Source: a virus. From it: a stretch of DNA of 25,344 nt. Position numbers and translations under genes: made by a program. The stretch is from the IMG/VR virus record IMGVR_UViG_3300031972_002613, positions 1-25,344 of that record; one strand, 5' to 3'. The notes beneath the pieces were generated by a model that did no database searches, had not been told where the DNA came from, and saw only the letters and a program-made list of their open reading frames with translations. Each line of letters begins with the position of its first letter. The stretch's first letter is position 1. Shown here in pieces: positions 23,201 to 25,344 of this stretch.

Positions 23201-23723
23201 TCTAAACTCTTTGGTTGATGAAAGGTTTACAGGGCTGAAACACTTTTGGTCTGCTGTATGTGTCGATCGCCCAAAGATCTATAAGAAGATCCAAAAGTCA
23301 CACGATAAACTAGCCGAGAACATCAAAGAGTATGCTCCCGAAAAGGACTTCTCAGATGTTGAAAGGATTGAGTATCTCTCAGATCTGACCGGGGTGTTCC
23401 CAATGTCGCTAGTTGTTGATGATAACTTGCTCCAAGATCTTCATCATCGAGGTGTGCCCCCTATCTCTGAGTTCGATCCTGAGCTTTTGGTTTGCTGGTT
23501 CATTCCTCGCAAAGTAACTGAGCGTAAGACAAAGAAAGGGAAAACATACTGGATTGTTGATGTTACAGACAGCAACAGTGAGATGATCGCAATCAAATGC
23601 TGGGCTGTCCAAAAGAATGATGTTGTTCATCTAAACAGGCCCTACGCAGCAAAGCTTGATCATAGCCCACAATGGGGCTTCTCAACTCGCTCAATCAAAC
23701 ATCGCTTCAAGTTGCTTTCCTGA
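20280..23723 (+). CDS. dnaE: DNA polymerase III alpha-like replicative polymerase
   Basis: 1147 aa, close to full DnaE length. The PHP domain starts FVNLHGHSCVGSPFDALGYP (His15/His17) with ALTDHGNMNG and YGVEAYF. The palm has GPGRGSAAGSLLAYVL, then YPDIDFD (catalytic Asp pair about Asp471/Asp473) and FIKFDVLGL (Asp634). Fingers and HhH follow: IFQEQIAQLAAELG, LRKLLTKKG and YGFNKSHAVCYSVISYQCAWL. A C-terminal OB-type segment (VTERKTKKGKTYWIVDVTD) is present. The frame is unbroken, with no intein. AAGGAG precedes the ATG. It is probably the phage's main replicase, working with the helicase at 9659 and SSB at 6085. Clamp and loader genes are not in the window, so it may use host or distant phage ones. 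Confidence 0.95.
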   Translation: MKERIESKLKFVNLHGHSCVGSPFDALGYPDEHMDFSYNNGCDAVALTDHGNMNGFSHQYLHWKKMKNEGKEFKAVYGVEAYFHPSIKDWKEEKLRIEEDKKQAKKLAKAEGMSIEDEGSTRSRNSPINHRRHLVLLAQNQTGLNNLFSLVSKSHQGDNYYRYPRMDYDLLREHSEGVIVTSACLGGYIAKIMWQMLDQSDEEIIAEAVSQSKEMLEIFGERFFLELQWNSIPEQHRLNKIIIAVAQELNIELVSTADAHYPSPELWKDRLLYRNLGWMNRKSNPDYEISIPETLEEVGYELYPKNGDQMWQAYKDYSAEVGETYDDDLVRGSIERTHWIAHELISDFEPDAEVRLPDFVVPESETADSQLVKLAIEGMTELGLADNDEYVARIREEIEVIKERGFAKYFLTMKAIADRANEMMLSGPGRGSAAGSLLAYVLKITQIDPIKHGLLFSRFMTKDATDYPDIDFDVSRSMEIKEVLAEEWGEDSVVPISNFNTLKLRSLIKDVSKFYGIPFTEVNKVTSVMIKEATPLAKAAHGMTAGMYVPTYEETVLYSESLQSFLTKYPEVGERLSALLGQVRSLSRHAGGVVVGDDLKKWMPLIASGGVVQTPWSEGQNVRHLEPLGFIKFDVLGLTTLAIMEGAIYHILRRHHGIEEPTFDQIRDFYDKNLHPDKIDLDDEEVYKDIFQAGKWAGIFQFANEGAQKLCSNSKVESIIDLSAVTSIYRPGPLSAGVDKDYIAAKESPQYIKYDHPIIRTILEPTYGFMIFQEQIAQLAAELGKGLTLDDGNKLRKLLTKKGLSEKKMKEKADIKQKFLEGCYEKGYKGGEDLWRKFEYFSGYGFNKSHAVCYSVISYQCAWLYKYFPSEWTAAFLDNEPDAKKEAAIATAKGAGFNVEKISINSSGRCWEISQDGQTLYQPLSSIKGLGDAAINEIMAHRPFHKVEDLIFSEEISYSKLNKKALDVLCRAQALNSLVDERFTGLKHFWSAVCVDRPKIYKKIQKSHDKLAENIKEYAPEKDFSDVERIEYLSDLTGVFPMSLVVDDNLLQDLHHRGVPPISEFDPELLVCWFIPRKVTERKTKKGKTYWIVDVTDSNSEMIAIKCWAVQKNDVVHLNRPYAAKLDHSPQWGFSTRSIKHRFKLLS

Positions 23724-23766
23724 TAAGAACACCAGCCAACTAATTATGATAAAGGAGAAGAAAAAA

Positions 23767-24399
23767 ATGAGTAAAATGAAACAAATCTTGAAAGAGTGGA
23801 GAGACTATACACTTCTAAATGAATCTAGTCTAAGTAGAGTATACCGCCACATTCAAGAGCATGACTGTGTTATCATCACGGCTTTCAGGGACGACACTGA
23901 AGACGAGACTAACTGTACAGAACGCTCAGTGAGTGGCGGAGACAACAAAGAAAGAAACAGAGATCTCAAAGCAACACTGCTTGGCTTAGGCTACGGCGTA
24001 ACAGCTGTTGATGGTTCTTATGTTGAGGACTTTGGTTCCGAGACAGCAAAGGAAGTCAAAGAAGACAGCTTGTTTTGCGTAAACCTCAAGGACGATCCTA
24101 ACTTTATTGAGACAATGGCAGCCCTAGGTGAAAAGTTTTGTCAAGATTCTATTATTGTTTTCCCAAAAGGTGGCGAAAGCATTTACCTTCGTGGGACCAA
24201 TAGCGCAAGCTTCCCAGGCTACGGCTCTGAGCAAACAGTTGGTGACTTTGCAGGTGGAGAAGAAGCAGAGTTTATGACTAGAGTAAAGGGTCGGCCTTTT
24301 ACCACCAAGGAAAGTCTAGCGCTTGAAACTTATGATGGTCTCACTAGGCTACAAAAGATGTCTGTAAGGGCCACACAAAAGAAAATATTAGGTAGTTAG
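23767..24399 (+). CDS. Uncharacterised phage protein (possible DUF3293-like)
   Basis: 210 aa from the ATG at 23767, which has AAAGGAG about 9 nt upstream; the open frame reaches back to 23656 but that part lies over dnaE. The N-terminus MSKMKQILKEWRDYTL is a helix of a type I associate with marine-phage proteins. Then come VIITAFRDD, a run with ERNRDLKATLLGLGYGVTAV and VEDFGS, EDSLFCVNLKDDPNF, and LGEKFCQDSIIVFPKGG. This order (ITAfR, N..R.L, EdSf, FgQdSi) resembles the DUF3293 family, whose function is unknown. The C-terminal part is a Lys-rich tail. The family call is tentative. Confidence 0.5.
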   Translation: MSKMKQILKEWRDYTLLNESSLSRVYRHIQEHDCVIITAFRDDTEDETNCTERSVSGGDNKERNRDLKATLLGLGYGVTAVDGSYVEDFGSETAKEVKEDSLFCVNLKDDPNFIETMAALGEKFCQDSIIVFPKGGESIYLRGTNSASFPGYGSEQTVGDFAGGEEAEFMTRVKGRPFTTKESLALETYDGLTRLQKMSVRATQKKILGS

Positions 24400-24464
24400 T
24401 CGCTCTTTATCGGCAACAAGCATATATCAGTATTGTATTCAACCCCACGGCGGGCACGGAATGC

Positions 24465-24494
24465 TTGACATCCGGCCCTGAATCGTGGTATAAT
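24465..24494 (+). promoter_or_regulatory. Sigma70-type promoter, twin of the 19834 promoter
   Basis: TTGACA (24465-24470), 18-bp spacer, TATAAT (24489-24494): both boxes are perfect consensus. CGTGGTATAATACGGCTCT (24484-24502) matches the 19852 element at 18/19 positions, and the similarity continues into the leader (TCGTGGAAAAACAACG here, GCGTGAAAAAACG there). It lies in the 131-bp gap after 24399, which holds nothing else I can name. Confidence 0.88.
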
Positions 24495-24530
24495 ACGGCT
24501 CTATCGTGGAAAAACAACGCTCGGAGGCGT

Positions 24531-24731
24531 ATGGACACCAAAATTAGAATCGGATCGTTCGTTGGCTGGGACAGCCCTCGTGGCGACTACGGGATCGTCG
24601 TTGGAGGCAGCAACGATCCTCGAACCTCGCACATTATTTGTGTTGATTGGTTTGGAAGAGAAGGTAAGAAAGTATTGACCCCCAATACAATAAGTAGGTT
24701 TGATAAAAGACTATACTTAATCAGTGAATAA
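24531..24731 (+). CDS. Small SH3-like-fold protein, unknown
   Basis: 66 aa from the ATG at 24531, with GGAGG at 24523-24527. IGSFVGWDSPRGDYGIVVGG then SHIICVDWFGREGKKVLTPN has the 'vG..V.......GiV.......v.Wfg' pattern of small phage SH3-type barrels. No catalytic residues. First gene after the 24465 promoter, so probably expressed early and strongly. The role is unknown. Confidence 0.6.
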   Translation: MDTKIRIGSFVGWDSPRGDYGIVVGGSNDPRTSHIICVDWFGREGKKVLTPNTISRFDKRLYLISE

Positions 24732-24759
24732 AACAATGGAAATAACTAATAGGAGAAAA

Positions 24760-25047
24760 ATGATTATCAATGATACAGTAGTACAGGTCCAAGGAAACTC
24801 TTTGCTTGTTGGCACAGTCAGCGAAACAAAGAAGGAGAACGGATGGCTTTTTGCTCGGGTAGATTGGGTTCCGACAGAGGCACGACAAGGGATCGAAACA
24901 AACCTTGAGAGTTTGTTGGAGATCCGAAGAGAAGATTACAATCCAGAAACTGAATGGATTCGCTGTTCTAAGTTGATCAATGTAAACGCCGAGGCTCTTA
25001 TTGAGGCTCTTCATCAAAGCAAACAGTCTGATACAACCGCCCAATGA
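24760..25047 (+). CDS. Small uncharacterised protein
   Basis: 95 aa from the ATG at 24760, which AGGAG (24751-24755) supports; an upstream in-frame GTG at 24724 lacks this. The N-terminus INDTVVQVQGNSLLVGTVSE and FARVDWVP again look like a small beta-barrel, followed by a helical end (NAEALIEALHQS). The stop overlaps the next ATG by 4 bp. No family recognised. Confidence 0.55.
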   Translation: MIINDTVVQVQGNSLLVGTVSETKKENGWLFARVDWVPTEARQGIETNLESLLEIRREDYNPETEWIRCSKLINVNAEALIEALHQSKQSDTTAQ

Positions 25048-25301
25048 AAACTAACGCAAGGTTTATAAAAGACATTGACAGCAATAGAAAGTTATGGCAA
25101 ATGCCTGATGGTGTGTATATCCAAACATCTTTCTCAGATAAGGTCGTCGCTTCGTACGAAACGGCGGCATTCTATGCCAACGCCGAGGGAGAGGTTGTGG
25201 ATTGGTTAGATTTGGTTGTCGCATTCTCTTCAGAGCCTGCGCACGAATACGTTATCGAAAAAGTCCTAAAAAAATACAACCGACTCGGACTTACAAAATA
25301 A
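25044..25301 (+). CDS. Small uncharacterised protein
   Basis: 85 aa, ATGA overlap with the previous gene. Mixed alpha/beta, no Cys, no signal peptide. FIKDIDSNRKLWQMPDGVYI and EYVIEKVLKKYNRLG are the only visible blocks. It ends 9 bp before the next start, in the same operon as the 24531 and 24760 genes. No family recognised. Confidence 0.5.
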   Translation: MKTNARFIKDIDSNRKLWQMPDGVYIQTSFSDKVVASYETAAFYANAEGEVVDWLDLVVAFSSEPAHEYVIEKVLKKYNRLGLTK

Positions 25302-25310
25302 AGGAGAAGA

Positions 25311-25344
25311 GTGGAAGCTAATAAAAACAAAGAACTAAAAGGAG
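25311..25344 (+). CDS. Start of a further gene, 3' partial
   Basis: GTG start preceded by AAAGGAG at about 25300-25306, 9 bp after the previous stop. Only 11 codons are visible (MEANKNKELKG) before the window ends. The spacing and ribosome binding site match the neighbours. Confidence 0.4.
   Translation, partial: MEANKNKELKG

Noticed and set aside
20280-23723. Second intein in dnaE
   Set aside because: The polymerase motifs are continuous and the length is normal; no intein blocks are present.

Overview
The window looks like part of a large tailed-phage genome, probably marine or aquatic and myovirus-like. Every gene I can support lies on the + strand. Genes are packed with 1-20 bp overlaps and strong AAGGAG-type ribosome binding sites. 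The gene set is a phage replication and nucleotide-metabolism module: gp32-like SSB, UvsX recombinase, 5' nuclease, DnaB/gp41-type helicase, DnaE-type polymerase, class II ribonucleotide reductase, ThyX and a dCMP-deaminase-like enzyme. I see no integrase, plasmid genes or rRNA. The host is not identifiable; the consensus sigma70 promoters point to an ordinary bacterial host RNA polymerase.

Layout: 1-3848 holds two probable virion/tail proteins, the first cut by the window edge. 3848-5889 holds a compact, exonuclease-less family A DNA polymerase and a protein resembling a divergent tubulin/FtsZ. 5890-6084 is a control region with a long hairpin and a near-perfect sigma70 promoter. 6085-11047 is the replication/recombination operon (SSB, UvsX, deaminase, unknown, 5' nuclease, helicase). 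11047-14289 is a class II RNR gene (nrdJ) broken into two genes by a split intein. A PD-(D/E)xK-type homing endonuclease gene sits between the halves and overlaps the C-intein start. 14290-14452 is a second control region with an 18-bp tandem repeat and a promoter. 14453-18581 carries small genes: a GapR-like helical protein, a GroES/gp31-like co-chaperonin, a secreted Cys-rich protein, ThyX, a 29-aa membrane peptide, two larger unknowns, a lipoprotein and a further unknown. 18578-19844 is an adenine methyltransferase split into two overlapping frames at a T6 run. 19834-20011 has a promoter and a tRNA-Thr(UGU). 20029-23723 has a small helical protein and a full-length DnaE-like alpha subunit. 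23767-25344 has small uncharacterised genes driven in part by a promoter nearly identical to the one at 19834.

The DnaE-like polymerase is the likely main replicase, working with the helicase, SSB and 5' nuclease. RNR, the deaminase and ThyX feed dNTP and dTMP supply. The most notable items are the fractured nrdJ with its split intein, nested endonuclease and start-codon hairpin; the pairing of a minimal family A polymerase with a tubulin-like gene in a phage that also has DnaE; the split methyltransferase; and a set of repeated promoter and structured intergenic elements.
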